Positions 15,085-24,379 of a DNA stretch of 64,000 nucleotides are shown piece by piece. A program made the position numbers and the translations under genes. Origin of the DNA: Azomonas tarimensis (GTDB lineage: Bacteria; Pseudomonadota; Gammaproteobacteria; Pseudomonadales; Pseudomonadaceae). Each line of letters begins with the position of its first letter. Positions within the stretch are counted from its first letter, which is position 1. The notes beneath the pieces were generated by a model. It ran no database searches, was not told the origin of the DNA, and saw only the letters and a program-made list of their open reading frames with translations. Where the stretch lies: positions 1-64,000 of the forward strand of contig NZ_JBHRXZ010000029.1 in assembly GCF_042648805.1 (NCBI RefSeq), given 5' to 3'.

Positions 15085-15160
15085 GTCCCCTTCGTCTAGT
15101 GGCCTAGGACACCGCCCTTTCACGGCGGTAACAGGGGTTCGAGTCCCCTAGGGGACGCCA
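15085..15160 (+). tRNA. tRNA-Glu (TTC), copy 1
   Basis: This 76-base tRNA starts GTCCCCTTCGTCTAG and ends GGGGACGCCA. The anticodon stem CCGCC/GGCGG encloses CTTTCAC with anticodon TTC. It is downstream of the gene for its synthetase and identical to copy 2. Confidence 0.96.
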
Positions 15161-15214
15161 TTATTTCCAGCTGCATTGCCTTTGGCGATGCACAGGTCGC
15201 GAGACGTTAAATCC

Positions 15215-15290
<76 letters not shown>

Positions 15291-15340
15291 ATTTCCACGA
15301 CGGTTCCGGTTTTGTAGGCCGGGCTGTTCTCGAAGGTTTC

Positions 15341-15416
15341 GTCCCCTTCGTCTAGTGGCCTAGGACACCGCCCTTTCACGGCGGTAACAGGGGTTCGAGT
15401 CCCCTAGGGGACGCCA
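15341..15416 (+). tRNA. tRNA-Glu (TTC), copy 2
   Basis: Same 76 bases as 15085-15160. It is the last gene of the tRNA operon and is followed 19 bases later by a terminator. Confidence 0.96.
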
Positions 15417-15434
15417 GTTTGCCCGCCTTGGGCT

Positions 15435-15473
15435 ATAAAGGGTCGCTCATCTGGAGTGGCCCTTTTGTTTTTC
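15435..15473 (+). terminator. Rho-independent terminator of the tRNA operon
   Basis: AAAGGG and CCCTTT pair around a further internal CTC/GAG stem and are followed by TGTTTTT. Position and structure fit termination after tRNA-Glu copy 2. Confidence 0.82.
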
Positions 15474-15932
15474 TGGCCCAGCCAGGCGGCCGCGCCTGTA
15501 GCATTCTCTATCTTCTGTCAGACGCGCCCGCCGGGTCGGGCCCGGTGCGAGTCTGTCGTTCGGGCACTCGCCAAGGCCCTGCAGACCCCGGCGTCGGAGT
15601 CCGGCGGCGTGATCGGCTGAGGTGCGGGCGGCGGGGCGGTGAACAGACGCGGGCCGATGTGATCCATACTCTGAGCGGGTGGTGAAGGCGCAGGCGCGGA
15701 TCATCGCCGTGGATTTCATCGGCTGATCGACGCACAGACCTAGTCCAGAGCGCTGGGATCAGTGCAGGAAAAAAGGCAAACTGTGTCGCAAGGCAATGTG
15801 CTTGACCACCGATACGGCGCTGGGCATGCTTGCGCCGCTTTCAGTGCCGGTGCTGGGAGCATCGACGGATTGATCTGATTCTCCGGCGCGGTTGTGTCCG
15901 ACGTGCCGCAACAAAAAAGACAGGGACCCGCC
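15474..15932. other. Intergenic region, no recognisable gene
   Basis: About 460 bases between the tRNA terminator and the erdR-like gene. Short open frames exist on both strands, but none resembles a protein I recognise. One plus-strand frame near 15563-15620 ends ALAKALQTPASESGG, which could be an eroded gene end. The right part should contain the promoter of the response-regulator gene, but I see no strong match. Confidence 0.4.
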
Positions 15933-16583
15933 ATGGCTGCTTACGAAATTCTCATCGCCGATGATCATCCGCTGTTCAGAAGCGCCTTGCAGCAGGCGTT
16001 GACCGTCGGCTTGGGCTCGGAGGCGAACCTGAGCGAGGCGGCCAGCATTGCCGAGCTGGAAAGCCGGCTGGCCGAACTGGCGGATCTGGATCTGGTTCTC
16101 CTCGACCTGAACATGCCCGGCGCCTATGGCTTTTCCGGCCTGGTGCTGTTGCGCGGCCAGTATCCACACATTCCCGTGGTGATGGTCTCGGCCCAGGAGG
16201 AGCCCTCGGTGGTGGCGCGGGCGAAGGAATTCGGCGCCAGCGGCTTCATTCCCAAGTCCAGCTCGCTGGAAACCATTCAGGAAGCGGTGCGCGCGGTGCT
16301 CGACGGCGACCTCTGGTGGCCTACCGAGATCCTCGACGGCGCCCAGGTCAGCGACGAGGCCAAGGTGGTGAGCGCCGGACTGTCCAGCCTGACCCCGCAG
16401 CAGTTCAGGGTGCTGACCATGGTCTGCGACGGTCTGCTGAACAAGCAGATCGCCTACGAGCTCAACGTCTCCGAGGCCACCATCAAGGCCCATGTGACCG
16501 CCATCTTCCGCAAGCTGGGCGTGCGCACCCGCACCCAGGCGGCGCTGTTGCTCCAGCAGATGGAATCGATCCCGACCAGTTGA
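15933..16583 (+). CDS. erdR: LuxR-family response regulator, ErdR-like
   Basis: The 216-residue protein has an N-terminal receiver (ADDHPLFRSAL, phospho-acceptor Asp in LVLLDLNMPG, Lys in GFIPKSS) and a C-terminal LuxR/NarL helix-turn-helix (LTPQQFRVL, NKQIAYELNVSEATIKAH). Its closest remembered relative is ErdR of Pseudomonas, linked to ethanol/acetate metabolism. The erdR-finR-fpr neighbourhood supports that name. The frame is open from 15894, but ATG 15933 after CAGGGA gives the family's length and MAAYEILIADDH start. It converges on finR with four bases between the stops. Confidence 0.82.
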   Translation: MAAYEILIADDHPLFRSALQQALTVGLGSEANLSEAASIAELESRLAELADLDLVLLDLNMPGAYGFSGLVLLRGQYPHIPVVMVSAQEEPSVVARAKEFGASGFIPKSSSLETIQEAVRAVLDGDLWWPTEILDGAQVSDEAKVVSAGLSSLTPQQFRVLTMVCDGLLNKQIAYELNVSEATIKAHVTAIFRKLGVRTRTQAALLLQQMESIPTS

Positions 16584-16587
16584 GTCG

Positions 16588-17514
16588 TCAGGGGATCGGC
16601 GGCAGCAGGATTTCATCGCTGCGGCGCACTCCGGCGGTCAATGCCTGGCAGAGCTCGACGAATTCCCGCATGGCCGCCGTCTGATATTTCTGCGCGTGCC
16701 AGATGAAAAAGAAGTGCCGGGTGAGGTCGAGCTCCGGCGTTTCCACCGCCACCAGACTGCCTCGGCGAAAGGCATCACGCAGCGCCAGGCGCGAAATGCA
16801 GCCTATCCCCAGCCCTGACTCCACTGCTCGCTTGATGGCCTCGGTGTGTTCGAGCTCCAGTTTCACATCGAGTCGGTGGCTGTGGTGGCGCATCGCCTGA
16901 TCGAAGGTGAGTCGCGTGCCCGAGCCGCGCTCACGCAGGATCCAGGCCTCGCCCGCCAGTTCCTCGAGACTGGCCTGGCCCTGGCGGGCAAGCGGGTGCC
17001 CCGGTGCGCAGAACACCACCAGCTCGTCTTCGACCCAGGGGTGCTGCTCGAGATCGGGATGCTGGCAGTCGCCTTCGATGAGACCGAGGTCAAGTTCGTG
17101 CTGGGCGATCTGCTGAACGATGTGCGCGGTGTTCTGAACCTGCAGCCGGACCCTGCATTCAGGGTGGCGGCGCATGAAATCTCCAATCAGCAGGGTGGCC
17201 AGGTAGTTGCCGACCGTCAGGGTCGCGCCCACCTCCAGTGATCCGAAGCCGCTCTTGCCTTGCAGCAGGTCTTCGATGGCGCGCGCCTGGTCGAGCAGGG
17301 CCACTGCCTGGGGCAGCAGCTGACGGCCCAACGGGTTGAGGCACAAGCGCTTGCCCATGCGGTCGAACAACTGGCACGCCGACTGGCGCTCGAGTTCGGC
17401 CAGCGAGGTGCTGGTGGCGGACTGCGAAAGCGAAAGGGACTCGGCCGCGCGGGAAACGCTTTCCTGGCGGGCGACGGCAACAAACACCTGAAGCTGTCTG
17501 AGAGTAAAATGCAT
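16588..17514 (-). CDS. finR: LysR-type regulator FinR
   Basis: The 308-residue protein has a LysR helix-turn-helix in the first 60 residues (LRQLQVFVAVARQESVSRAA, then SLSQSATSTSLAELERQ) and a substrate-binding domain with DLGLIEGDCQHP. It is divergent from fpr, the arrangement known in Pseudomonas, where FinR activates fpr under oxidative stress and also influences sulfite reductase expression. The 111-base intergenic region contains a good LysR-type palindrome (17521-17544). Reading MHFTLRQLQVF from ATG 17514 gives the standard N-terminus. Confidence 0.88.
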   Translation of the reverse strand: MHFTLRQLQVFVAVARQESVSRAAESLSLSQSATSTSLAELERQSACQLFDRMGKRLCLNPLGRQLLPQAVALLDQARAIEDLLQGKSGFGSLEVGATLTVGNYLATLLIGDFMRRHPECRVRLQVQNTAHIVQQIAQHELDLGLIEGDCQHPDLEQHPWVEDELVVFCAPGHPLARQGQASLEELAGEAWILRERGSGTRLTFDQAMRHHSHRLDVKLELEHTEAIKRAVESGLGIGCISRLALRDAFRRGSLVAVETPELDLTRHFFFIWHAQKYQTAAMREFVELCQALTAGVRRSDEILLPPIP

Positions 17515-17520
17515 ATCTAT

Positions 17521-17544
17521 ATAACGGATAACCTATATCGTTAT
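17521..17544. promoter_or_regulatory. Palindromic LysR-type operator, candidate FinR site
   Basis: ATAACGGATA and TATATCGTTAT form an almost perfect inverted repeat around ACC, seven bases upstream of the finR start and about 80 upstream of fpr. It contains T-N11-A, the generic LysR contact pattern. Its place in the finR/fpr intergenic region makes it the natural FinR binding site. Confidence 0.55.
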
Positions 17545-17625
17545 TATTCACTTAAGAGATAAGCAGTGCACTTGTACTATCGCAGTATCGACTGACCGTT
17601 TGGCGCTTATTTGACGAGGTATCCC

Positions 17626-18402
17626 ATGAGCAACCTGAACGTGGAGCGTGTGCTCAGCGTGCATCACTGGAACGACACGCTGTTCAGCTTCAAAACCACG
17701 CGCAATCCGGGGCTGCGGTTCGAGAACGGGCAGTTCGTGATGATCGGACTGGAAACCGAAGGCCGGCCACTGATGCGCGCCTACAGTATCGCCAGCCCGA
17801 ACTATGAAGAGCATCTGGAGTTCTTCAGCATCAAGGTGCCCAACGGCCCCCTGACCTCGCGCCTGCAACACCTGAAGGAAGGCGATGCGCTGATGGTCAG
17901 CCGCAAGCCCACTGGCACGCTGATCCTTGGCGACTTGCTGCCGGGCAGGCACCTCTACTTGCTGAGTACCGGCACCGGCCTGGCGCCGTTCATGAGCCTG
18001 ATCCAGGACCCGGAGGTGTACGAGCGCTTCGACAAGGTGATCCTGATACACGGCGTGCGCTACGTCAGCGAGGTGGCCTACGAGCAGTTCATCACCGAGC
18101 ACCTGCCGGACAACGAGTACTTTGGCGACGCGGTGCGCGAGAAGCTGATCTACTACCCCACCGTCACCCGCGAGCCTTTTCGCAACCAGGGCCGCCTGAC
18201 CGATTTGATGCGCAGCGGCAAGCTGTTCGACGACATCGGCCTGCCGCCGATCAATCGCGAGGACGACCGCGCCATGATCTGCGGCAGCCCGAGCATGCTC
18301 GACGACACCAGTGCCGTACTCGACAGCTTCGGCCTGAACATCTCGCCGCGAATGGGCGAGCCGGGCGACTACCTGATCGAACGGGCCTTCGTGGAAAAAT
18401 AG
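17626..18402 (+). CDS. fpr: Ferredoxin-NADP+ reductase
   Basis: The 258-residue flavoenzyme moves electrons between NADPH and ferredoxin or flavodoxin. The FAD motif is seen in RAYSIASPNYEE (about residues 50-60) and the NADP motif in STGTGLAPFMSLI. The C-terminus ends AFVEK, as in the bacterial subclass without a long tail. The frame opens at 17611, but ATG 17626 after GACGAGG gives MSNLNVERVLSV, the usual start. It is divergent from finR and likely induced by it during superoxide stress. Confidence 0.94.
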   Translation: MSNLNVERVLSVHHWNDTLFSFKTTRNPGLRFENGQFVMIGLETEGRPLMRAYSIASPNYEEHLEFFSIKVPNGPLTSRLQHLKEGDALMVSRKPTGTLILGDLLPGRHLYLLSTGTGLAPFMSLIQDPEVYERFDKVILIHGVRYVSEVAYEQFITEHLPDNEYFGDAVREKLIYYPTVTREPFRNQGRLTDLMRSGKLFDDIGLPPINREDDRAMICGSPSMLDDTSAVLDSFGLNISPRMGEPGDYLIERAFVEK

Positions 18403-18487
18403 GCTCGCTCGTGCAGGAGGGCAGCGCCGTAGGGACCGCAGGACGGTATGGCGGCAGCAGGGCAGCAGGGCTGCCTCAGTCTCTGGC

Positions 18488-18967
18488 TCAGAGATACCCG
18501 CTACAACATTTCTTGAACTTCTCCCCGCTACCGCACGGGCAGGGGTCGTTGCGGCCGGCCTTGAGGCCTACGGTCGGGTCGATGAAATACCACTGCCCGT
18601 CGAGCTGCACGAAGGAAGATCGCTCATGGTGGGCATGCTCGCCCTGCGCGTCGTGCCAGCGGGCGGTAAAGGCGACCCGGGCATGTTCGGGCTGGCCGCC
18701 GATGACCTCGCTGCTCTTGACCTCAAGGCCGAGCCAGGTGCTGTTGATACTCCAGGCACGGATCGATTCGAGGTCGAGCGCCGCCTGCTGGATGGGCAGG
18801 GTGGTCGCCTTCAGATAGTCCACCAGCCCCAGTACGTAGGCGCTGTAGCGCGAGCGCATCAGCGCCTCCGCGCTCGGCGCCGGTTGACCACCGTGGTGGC
18901 GGCCGCAGCACAGCTGCAGCGCTCGGGTACTTCCGCACGGACAGCTGTCGAGGGTGGGGATGTCCAT
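18488..18967 (-). CDS. YchJ-like UPF0225 protein with two SEC-C motifs
   Basis: The 159-residue protein begins with a cysteine-rich SEC-C-like block (CPCGS...LCCGRHH) and ends with a second one (NDPCPCGSGEKFKKCC). These zinc-binding motifs flank an NTF2-like YchJ domain with MRSRYSAYVLG. The biochemical role of YchJ is unknown. ATG 18967 (MDIPTLDS) is preferred over the GTG nine bases upstream because the latter overlaps the stop of the preceding gene. It is downstream of the DUF6231 gene with a two-base gap, so the two are likely co-expressed. Confidence 0.85.
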   Translation of the reverse strand: MDIPTLDSCPCGSTRALQLCCGRHHGGQPAPSAEALMRSRYSAYVLGLVDYLKATTLPIQQAALDLESIRAWSINSTWLGLEVKSSEVIGGQPEHARVAFTARWHDAQGEHAHHERSSFVQLDGQWYFIDPTVGLKAGRNDPCPCGSGEKFKKCCSGYL

Positions 18968-18969
18968 GG

Positions 18970-19461
18970 TTACCACCAGTATTTGCCGTAGAGATGGGGG
19001 TTGGCCCAGAACTTGGCGTTGAGCCAGTCGGGCACCTGCTTGTAGTCGAGCAGGTCGTAGGTGAACAGCGTCAGCGTCTGACCGTCACGCTCGAAGCGCT
19101 CGCTGGCCTGCAGTGCGAGGGCATAGAGGTCGGTGATCTGCCAGCCCACCGCGTCCAGGTCGACCAGCACGGCCAGGCGGTTGGCATTGAGGTTGCGAAT
19201 GCCGCCAAGCAGCTCCAGGCCCGTGCGCCGTGGCAGGTGTTCAAGGCAATCGGCAACCAGCGCCAGCTCGTAGCGGCGCTGGCAGATGTCTGCCGGAAGC
19301 GGGGCGCTGGTCGAGCGGTCCAGTTCGCAGGGGTGGCTCTGCACGAAGGCTTCCAGGGCCGGCTGTTCGCTCGCGCCGACGTGCAGCAGGCGGGCCGGGG
19401 AGTAGTGTTCCAGCAGGGCCGCCAGGGCTACCTGCGGGGTGCGGATCGGGCTGTCGGTCAC
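18970..19461 (-). CDS. DUF6231 family protein
   Basis: A roughly 163-residue protein of unknown function found next to ychJ-like genes in Pseudomonas. It contains a LLHVGASEQPALEAFV segment and an ELALVADCLEHLPRR segment that together resemble the core of a reduced methyltransferase-like fold, but no SAM-binding motif is complete. GTG 19461 has AAGGAT upstream and is preferred; ATG 19521 is the longest alternative. The family name is from memory, and the fold remark is inference. Confidence 0.6.
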   Translation of the reverse strand: MTDSPIRTPQVALAALLEHYSPARLLHVGASEQPALEAFVQSHPCELDRSTSAPLPADICQRRYELALVADCLEHLPRRTGLELLGGIRNLNANRLAVLVDLDAVGWQITDLYALALQASERFERDGQTLTLFTYDLLDYKQVPDWLNAKFWANPHLYGKYWW

Positions 19462-19546
19462 GGGCGGATCCTTGTCGAATGGCGTAGGGCGTGCGGCATC
19501 AGGGCTGGCGACCTGACGCATGGAGCGATCTTGCGCGCGACGGGTT

Positions 19547-20011
19547 TCAGAAAACCGGCCGGGCGGCGGCCAGGGCGACCACCAGCAGGCCGATCAGCAG
19601 ATTGACGCCCACCAGCCGGCGAATCCCGCCAAGCACGCCGCCCGCTGCAGGCCATTGCTCGGCGGCAATCGCGCGGTTCAGCGAGGGCAGCTGCAGCAAC
19701 TGGATGCGCAGGAACAGGGCGAGCATGACCAGATACAAGCCAGCCATAATGTGCACATAGCGTGGCGCGCCGGCCAGGCCGGCAAAACGCAGGTGCCAGA
19801 GGCCTATACCGGTGATCGGAAGTATCAGCACCGCGACCCAGACCCAGACGAAGAATCGCCGGAAAACCTCGCTCCAAAGCCGCAGCCGCTCGGGTGCTTG
19901 CAGGACCGCCACGACCGCGGGGCGCAGCACCATCCAGGCGAAGAACATGCCGCCGACCCATAGCATGGCGGCGATGACGTGCAGGGCGTAGAGCAGGGCG
20001 TACAGGGTCAT
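19547..20011 (-). CDS. CopD-like integral membrane protein
   Basis: The 154-residue protein has four evident membrane helices. An N-terminal LHVIAAMLWVGGMFFAW block carries the histidine and WVGG motif typical of CopD/DUF2269-like proteins, which are linked to copper or haem-related membrane functions. RYVHIMAGLYLV in the middle adds another histidine. The frame opens at 20056, but ATG 20011 (MTLYALLYALH) is the usual start and has GGAG upstream. It is divergent from dinG. The exact function is unknown. Confidence 0.7.
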   Translation of the reverse strand: MTLYALLYALHVIAAMLWVGGMFFAWMVLRPAVVAVLQAPERLRLWSEVFRRFFVWVWVAVLILPITGIGLWHLRFAGLAGAPRYVHIMAGLYLVMLALFLRIQLLQLPSLNRAIAAEQWPAAGGVLGGIRRLVGVNLLIGLLVVALAAARPVF

Positions 20012-20100
20012 GGAAGGGAAAACTCCGCTGGCCATTGGGAGAGCAGGCGCTATCATAGCGGGCTTTCCCGGATACTGAAGATATATCCAGTCAGGCGTCC

Positions 20101-22245
20101 ATGCTCAGCAGCGAACTCAAAACTCAGATCCAGGGCGCCTACACCCGCTTCCTCGAGGCCAAGGGTCTGCGCGCGCGCTATGGCCAGCGGCTGATGATCG
20201 CCGAGGTGGCGAAGGTGCTTGGCACCATCGGCACCGATGACGAAGGACGGCGCAGCGGTGATCCGGCGGTGGTGGCGGTCGAGGCCGGTACCGGTACCGG
20301 CAAGACCGTGGCTTATGCACTGGCCGCGATCCCGGCGGCGAAGGCGGCCGGCAAGCGTCTGGTCATCGCCACCGCGACGGTCGCCCTGCAGGAGCAGATC
20401 GTCCACAAGGACCTGCCGGACCTGCTGCGCAACAGCGGCCTGAGCTTCAGTTTTGCGCTGGCCAAGGGGCGCGGGCGCTACCTGTGCCTGTCCAAGCTCG
20501 ACCTGCTGCTCCAGGAAGGACAGGCGCAGACCGCCACCGCGCAGTTGTTCGAGGACGAGGGTTTTCGCATCGATGTCGACGAGGCCAGCCTGAAGCTGTT
20601 CGGCAGCATGGTGGAAAAGCTCGCCGGCAATCGCTGGGATGGCGACCGTGACGCCTGGCCCCAGGCGATCGAGGATGCCGACTGGTCGCGCCTGACGACC
20701 GATCACAGCCAGTGCACCGGCCGCCACTGTCCGAATTTCCAGCAGTGCTCCTTCTACCGGGCCCGTGAAGGCATGACCAAGGTGGACGTCATCGTCACCA
20801 ACCACGACATGGTGCTGGCCGACCTGGCGCTCGGTGGCGGTGCGGTGTTGCCCGACCCGCGCGAGACGCTCTATGTGTTCGACGAGGGACATCACCTACC
20901 GGACAAGGCGATCGGTCACTTCGCCCATTTCACCCGCCTGCGCTCGACCGCCGACTGGCTCGCGCAGATCGACAAGAACCTCACCAAGCTGCTCGCCCAG
21001 TACCCGCTGCCCGGTGAGTTGGGCCGGCTGATGGAACAGGTCCCGGAACTGGCGAGGGACCTGCGTACCCAGCAACAGTTCATGTTCAGTGCCTGCGAGC
21101 AGGTCGCCGATTTTCGCGCGGGCGAAGACATGGAGGGGCGCGAGCGGCCACGCCATCGCTTTGTCGGCGGCGTGGTGCCCGAGCATCTGTGCGAACTGGG
21201 TCTGGAGCTGAAAAAGGGCTTTGCCCGTCTGAGCGATCTCTTCACCCGCCTGACCGAGCTGCTCAAGCAGGCCATGGACGGCGAGACGGGGACAGGAATT
21301 GCCAGCCATCAGGCCGAGGAATGGTATCCGCTGTTTGGCAGCCTGCTGATGCGTGCCCAGGGTAACTGGGAGCTCTGGACCGCCTTTACCCTGGAAGACC
21401 CTGAGGACAGCGTGCCCATGGCACGCTGGATGACCCTCGCCGAAAGCGGTGCGCTGCACGATATCGAGGTCAACGCCAGCCCGATCCTGGCCGCCGAGAC
21501 CCTGCGTCGCAACCTGTGGAACGTTGCCCACGGTGCTCTGGTGACCTCTGCCACCCTGACCGCCCTGGGTACCTTCGATCGGTTTCGCATGCGTGCCGGG
21601 TTACCGCGCGACGCGGTGACGGCGGTGGTACCCAGTCCGTTCAACTACGCCGAAGCGGGGGTGCTGCAGGTGCCCGACCTGCGCGCCGACCCCCGTGATG
21701 CCGCCGGCCATACCGCGGCCATCGTCCGCGAGTTGCCAAGGCTGGTGGAGGGTGCGCGAGGCACACTGGTGCTGTTTTCCTCACGGCGGCAGATGCAGGA
21801 TGTCTTCGATGGGCTCGACCGCGACTGGCGACGGCGAGTGCTGATCCAGGGCAACCTGTCCAAGCAGGAAACGCTGAACAAGCACAAGGCCCGGGTCGAC
21901 GACGGCGAGCCCAGCGTGCTCTTCGGCCTCGCCAGCTTTGCCGAGGGTGTCGATCTGCCGGGTGCCTACTGCGAGCATGTGGTCATCGCCAAGATCCCCT
22001 TCGCCGTACCAGACGACCCGGTCGAAGCGGCGCTGGCCGAGTGGATCGAGGCGCGCGGCGGCAATCCCTTCATGGAGATCGCGGTGCCGGACGCCTCGCT
22101 GCGGCTGATCCAGGCCTGTGGGCGGCTGCTGCGTACCGAAGAAGACCGGGGCACCGTGACGCTGCTCGATCGGAGGTTGGTGACCCAGCGTTACGGCAAG
22201 GCCATCCTCAACGCCTTACCGCCCTTCAGGCGCCACATCGAATAA
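20101..22245 (+). CDS. dinG: ATP-dependent DNA helicase DinG
   Basis: The 714-residue XPD-like superfamily 2 helicase unwinds D-loops, R-loops and forked DNA. Visible motifs: Walker A (VEAGTGTGKTVAY), the iron-sulfur cluster cysteines (GRYLC and CTGRHCPNFQQC), the DEAH-type box written DEGHH, and the C-terminal QACGRLLRTEEDRG motif VI. Length matches the family. It starts at ATG 20101 and converges on glpD, with 15 bases between the stops. Confidence 0.95.
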   Translation: MLSSELKTQIQGAYTRFLEAKGLRARYGQRLMIAEVAKVLGTIGTDDEGRRSGDPAVVAVEAGTGTGKTVAYALAAIPAAKAAGKRLVIATATVALQEQIVHKDLPDLLRNSGLSFSFALAKGRGRYLCLSKLDLLLQEGQAQTATAQLFEDEGFRIDVDEASLKLFGSMVEKLAGNRWDGDRDAWPQAIEDADWSRLTTDHSQCTGRHCPNFQQCSFYRAREGMTKVDVIVTNHDMVLADLALGGGAVLPDPRETLYVFDEGHHLPDKAIGHFAHFTRLRSTADWLAQIDKNLTKLLAQYPLPGELGRLMEQVPELARDLRTQQQFMFSACEQVADFRAGEDMEGRERPRHRFVGGVVPEHLCELGLELKKGFARLSDLFTRLTELLKQAMDGETGTGIASHQAEEWYPLFGSLLMRAQGNWELWTAFTLEDPEDSVPMARWMTLAESGALHDIEVNASPILAAETLRRNLWNVAHGALVTSATLTALGTFDRFRMRAGLPRDAVTAVVPSPFNYAEAGVLQVPDLRADPRDAAGHTAAIVRELPRLVEGARGTLVLFSSRRQMQDVFDGLDRDWRRRVLIQGNLSKQETLNKHKARVDDGEPSVLFGLASFAEGVDLPGAYCEHVVIAKIPFAVPDDPVEAALAEWIEARGGNPFMEIAVPDASLRLIQACGRLLRTEEDRGTVTLLDRRLVTQRYGKAILNALPPFRRHIE

Positions 22246-22260
22246 GCCAGGCCGGGTCCT

Positions 22261-23781
22261 TCAAGCCTCGACCGTTTCTTCCAGGTAGCGCTCCAGTTGC
22301 CTGCGTCCATCGGCGGGTAGCGTCAAGCCCAGCTTGCTGCGACGCCAGAGGATGTCTTCGGCGCTGACTGCCCATTCCTCCTGGCGCAGGTAGTCCACCT
22401 CGCGGCTGTACAGCCCCGCGCCGAAGTGCTTGCCAAGGTCGTCGAGCCCGGCTGCGCCCTCGCTGAGCTTCCAGCTGCGGCTGCCGTAGCTGCCTGCCCA
22501 GCGTCGGGCGACCTCCGCGGGCAGCCAGGGGTGCTGGGCGCTGAGCTCGCCGGCAAGCTGCTGTGGGTCGACCATTTCTTCCGCGCCGGGTAGGAGCGCG
22601 TCGGCGGTCCAGGCCGGCTGCATGGCGGGAAACCAGGGCGCCAGTTGGCCCAGCGCGGCTTCGGCGAGCTTGCGATAGGTGGTCAGTTTGCCGCCAAACA
22701 CCGAGAGCAGTGGCGCCTCCGAACGCTCGCCGGACAGCGCCAGGGTGTAATCGCGGGTCACGGCCGAGGGGTTGTCGCTTTCGTCATCGCACAAGGGGCG
22801 GACACCCGCGTAACAGCGCAGGATGTCGTCACGGCTGAGCTGATGCCTGAAGTGGGCATTGGTCACGGCGAGCAGGTAGTCGATCTCGGCGTCGGTGATG
22901 CTGACCTTGGCGGGATCACCACGGTATTCCCTGTCGGTGGTGCCGATCAGCGTGAAATGCTCCAGGTAGGGCATCACGAAGACGATTCGCCGATCCTCGT
23001 TCTGCAGGATGAAAGCGCGCGGGTCGTTGTGCAGCCGCGGCACGATGATATGGCTGCCCTGCACCAGGCGGATGCCATAGGGCGGCTTCTGCTTGAGCTC
23101 TTCGCGGATGAACGCCGCCACCCAGGGCCCGCCGGCGTTGACCAGCGCCCGGGCGCGTATCTGATGCGTTTCGCCGTCGCTGCCTTGCAGGCTCAACTGC
23201 CAGAGTTCGCCCTGGCGGCTCGCTGCGCTGCAACGGGTGCGCAGCAGGATCTGCGCGCCCCGTTCCCGCGCGGCGAGGGCGTTGAGGACCACCAGGCGGG
23301 CATCGTCGACCCAGCAGTCGGAATACTCGAAGCCGTGGGTGATGTCTGCTTGCAGCGGGCTCGAGGCATCGAAGCGCAGGCCGCGCGAGGCGGGTAGCTT
23401 CTTGCGCTTGCCGAGGGTGTCGTAGAGAAACAGGCCGGCACGGATCATCCAGGCCGGGCGCAGGTGTGGACGGTGCGGCAGGACGAAGCGCAGTGGCGTG
23501 ACGATGTGCGGGGCCTTGACCAAGAGTACTTCGCGCTCGGCCAGCGCTTCCCGCACCAGGCGAAACTCGTAGTGCTCCAGGTAGCGCAGCCCGCCGTGGA
23601 TCAGTTTGCTGCTTGCCGAGGAGGTGTGCTGGGCAAGGTCGTGCTGTTCGCAGAGCAGCACAGACAGGCCACGGCCGGCGGCGTCGGCAGCAATACCGGC
23701 GCCGTTGATGCCGCCGCCCACCACGACCAGGTCGTAGAGGTCGGAAGAGGCGGTGGCGGGAAAGTGTTCGGGAAGATTCAT
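22261..23781 (-). CDS. glpD: Aerobic glycerol-3-phosphate dehydrogenase
   Basis: The 506-residue membrane-associated flavoprotein oxidises glycerol-3-phosphate to dihydroxyacetone phosphate and feeds electrons to quinone. The FAD-binding DLVVVGGGINGAGIAADA motif lies at the N-terminus, followed by SSKLIHGGLRYLE. GGKLTTYRKLAE and the C-terminal GlpD domain are also present. The frame extends upstream to 23889, but ATG 23781 gives the family start MNLPEHF. It lies apart from glpK, divergent across ybaK. glpF and glpR, often part of the regulon, are not in the window. Confidence 0.95.
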   Translation of the reverse strand: MNLPEHFPATASSDLYDLVVVGGGINGAGIAADAAGRGLSVLLCEQHDLAQHTSSASSKLIHGGLRYLEHYEFRLVREALAEREVLLVKAPHIVTPLRFVLPHRPHLRPAWMIRAGLFLYDTLGKRKKLPASRGLRFDASSPLQADITHGFEYSDCWVDDARLVVLNALAARERGAQILLRTRCSAASRQGELWQLSLQGSDGETHQIRARALVNAGGPWVAAFIREELKQKPPYGIRLVQGSHIIVPRLHNDPRAFILQNEDRRIVFVMPYLEHFTLIGTTDREYRGDPAKVSITDAEIDYLLAVTNAHFRHQLSRDDILRCYAGVRPLCDDESDNPSAVTRDYTLALSGERSEAPLLSVFGGKLTTYRKLAEAALGQLAPWFPAMQPAWTADALLPGAEEMVDPQQLAGELSAQHPWLPAEVARRWAGSYGSRSWKLSEGAAGLDDLGKHFGAGLYSREVDYLRQEEWAVSAEDILWRRSKLGLTLPADGRRQLERYLEETVEA

Positions 23782-23901
23782 CAGGCATCCATCGCTGAGT
23801 GCATGAGCGTCTGGCCGATCGCGGGGCGCCTGGCGGGCGCCTGTCGGGCCACGGCCTGCTAAGGTACAGCTTATACGACAGCCATCCATTGCCCAGCATT
23901 C

Positions 23902-24369
23902 ATGACCCCAGCCATCGAGTTATTGAAAAAGGCCAAGGCCGAACACCGCATCCACAGCTACGAACACGACCCCAAGGCGCCATCCTATGGCCTGGAAGCG
24001 GCCGAAAAGCTCGATCTGGAGCCATCCCGGGTGTTCAAGACACTGCTGGCCTGCTCCGAGAAGCAGGAACTGCTGGTCGCCGTGGTGCCGGTCAACGGCA
24101 GTCTCGACCTCAAGGCACTGGCCCTTGCTGCCGGGGTCAAGAAGGCCGAGATGGCCGATCCCACTGCCGCCCAGCGCGCCACGGGATATCTGCTCGGAGG
24201 CATCAGTCCATTGGGACAGAAGAAGCGCTTGCGCACCTTCATCGACCGTTCGGCCGAAACCTTTGCGACGATCTTCGTCAGTGCCGGCCGCCGCGGGCTG
24301 GAGGTCGAGCTGTCGGCCCAGACACTGGCGGAACACTCCCAGGGGCGTTTCGCCGCCATCGGACGTTGA
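23902..24369 (+). CDS. ybaK: Cys-tRNA(Pro)/Cys-tRNA(Cys) deacylase
   Basis: The 155-residue YbaK/EbsC-type trans-editing enzyme removes cysteine from mischarged tRNA-Pro. The family core is visible in VFKTLLACSEKQELLVAVVPV and in GYLLGGISPLGQKKRLRTF, where the conserved GG(I/V)SPxG loop binds the substrate. It is divergent from glpD and ends ten bases before glpK, with which it may share a transcript. Confidence 0.92.
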   Translation: MTPAIELLKKAKAEHRIHSYEHDPKAPSYGLEAAEKLDLEPSRVFKTLLACSEKQELLVAVVPVNGSLDLKALALAAGVKKAEMADPTAAQRATGYLLGGISPLGQKKRLRTFIDRSAETFATIFVSAGRRGLEVELSAQTLAEHSQGRFAAIGR

Positions 24370-24379
24370 GGAGATCCAG

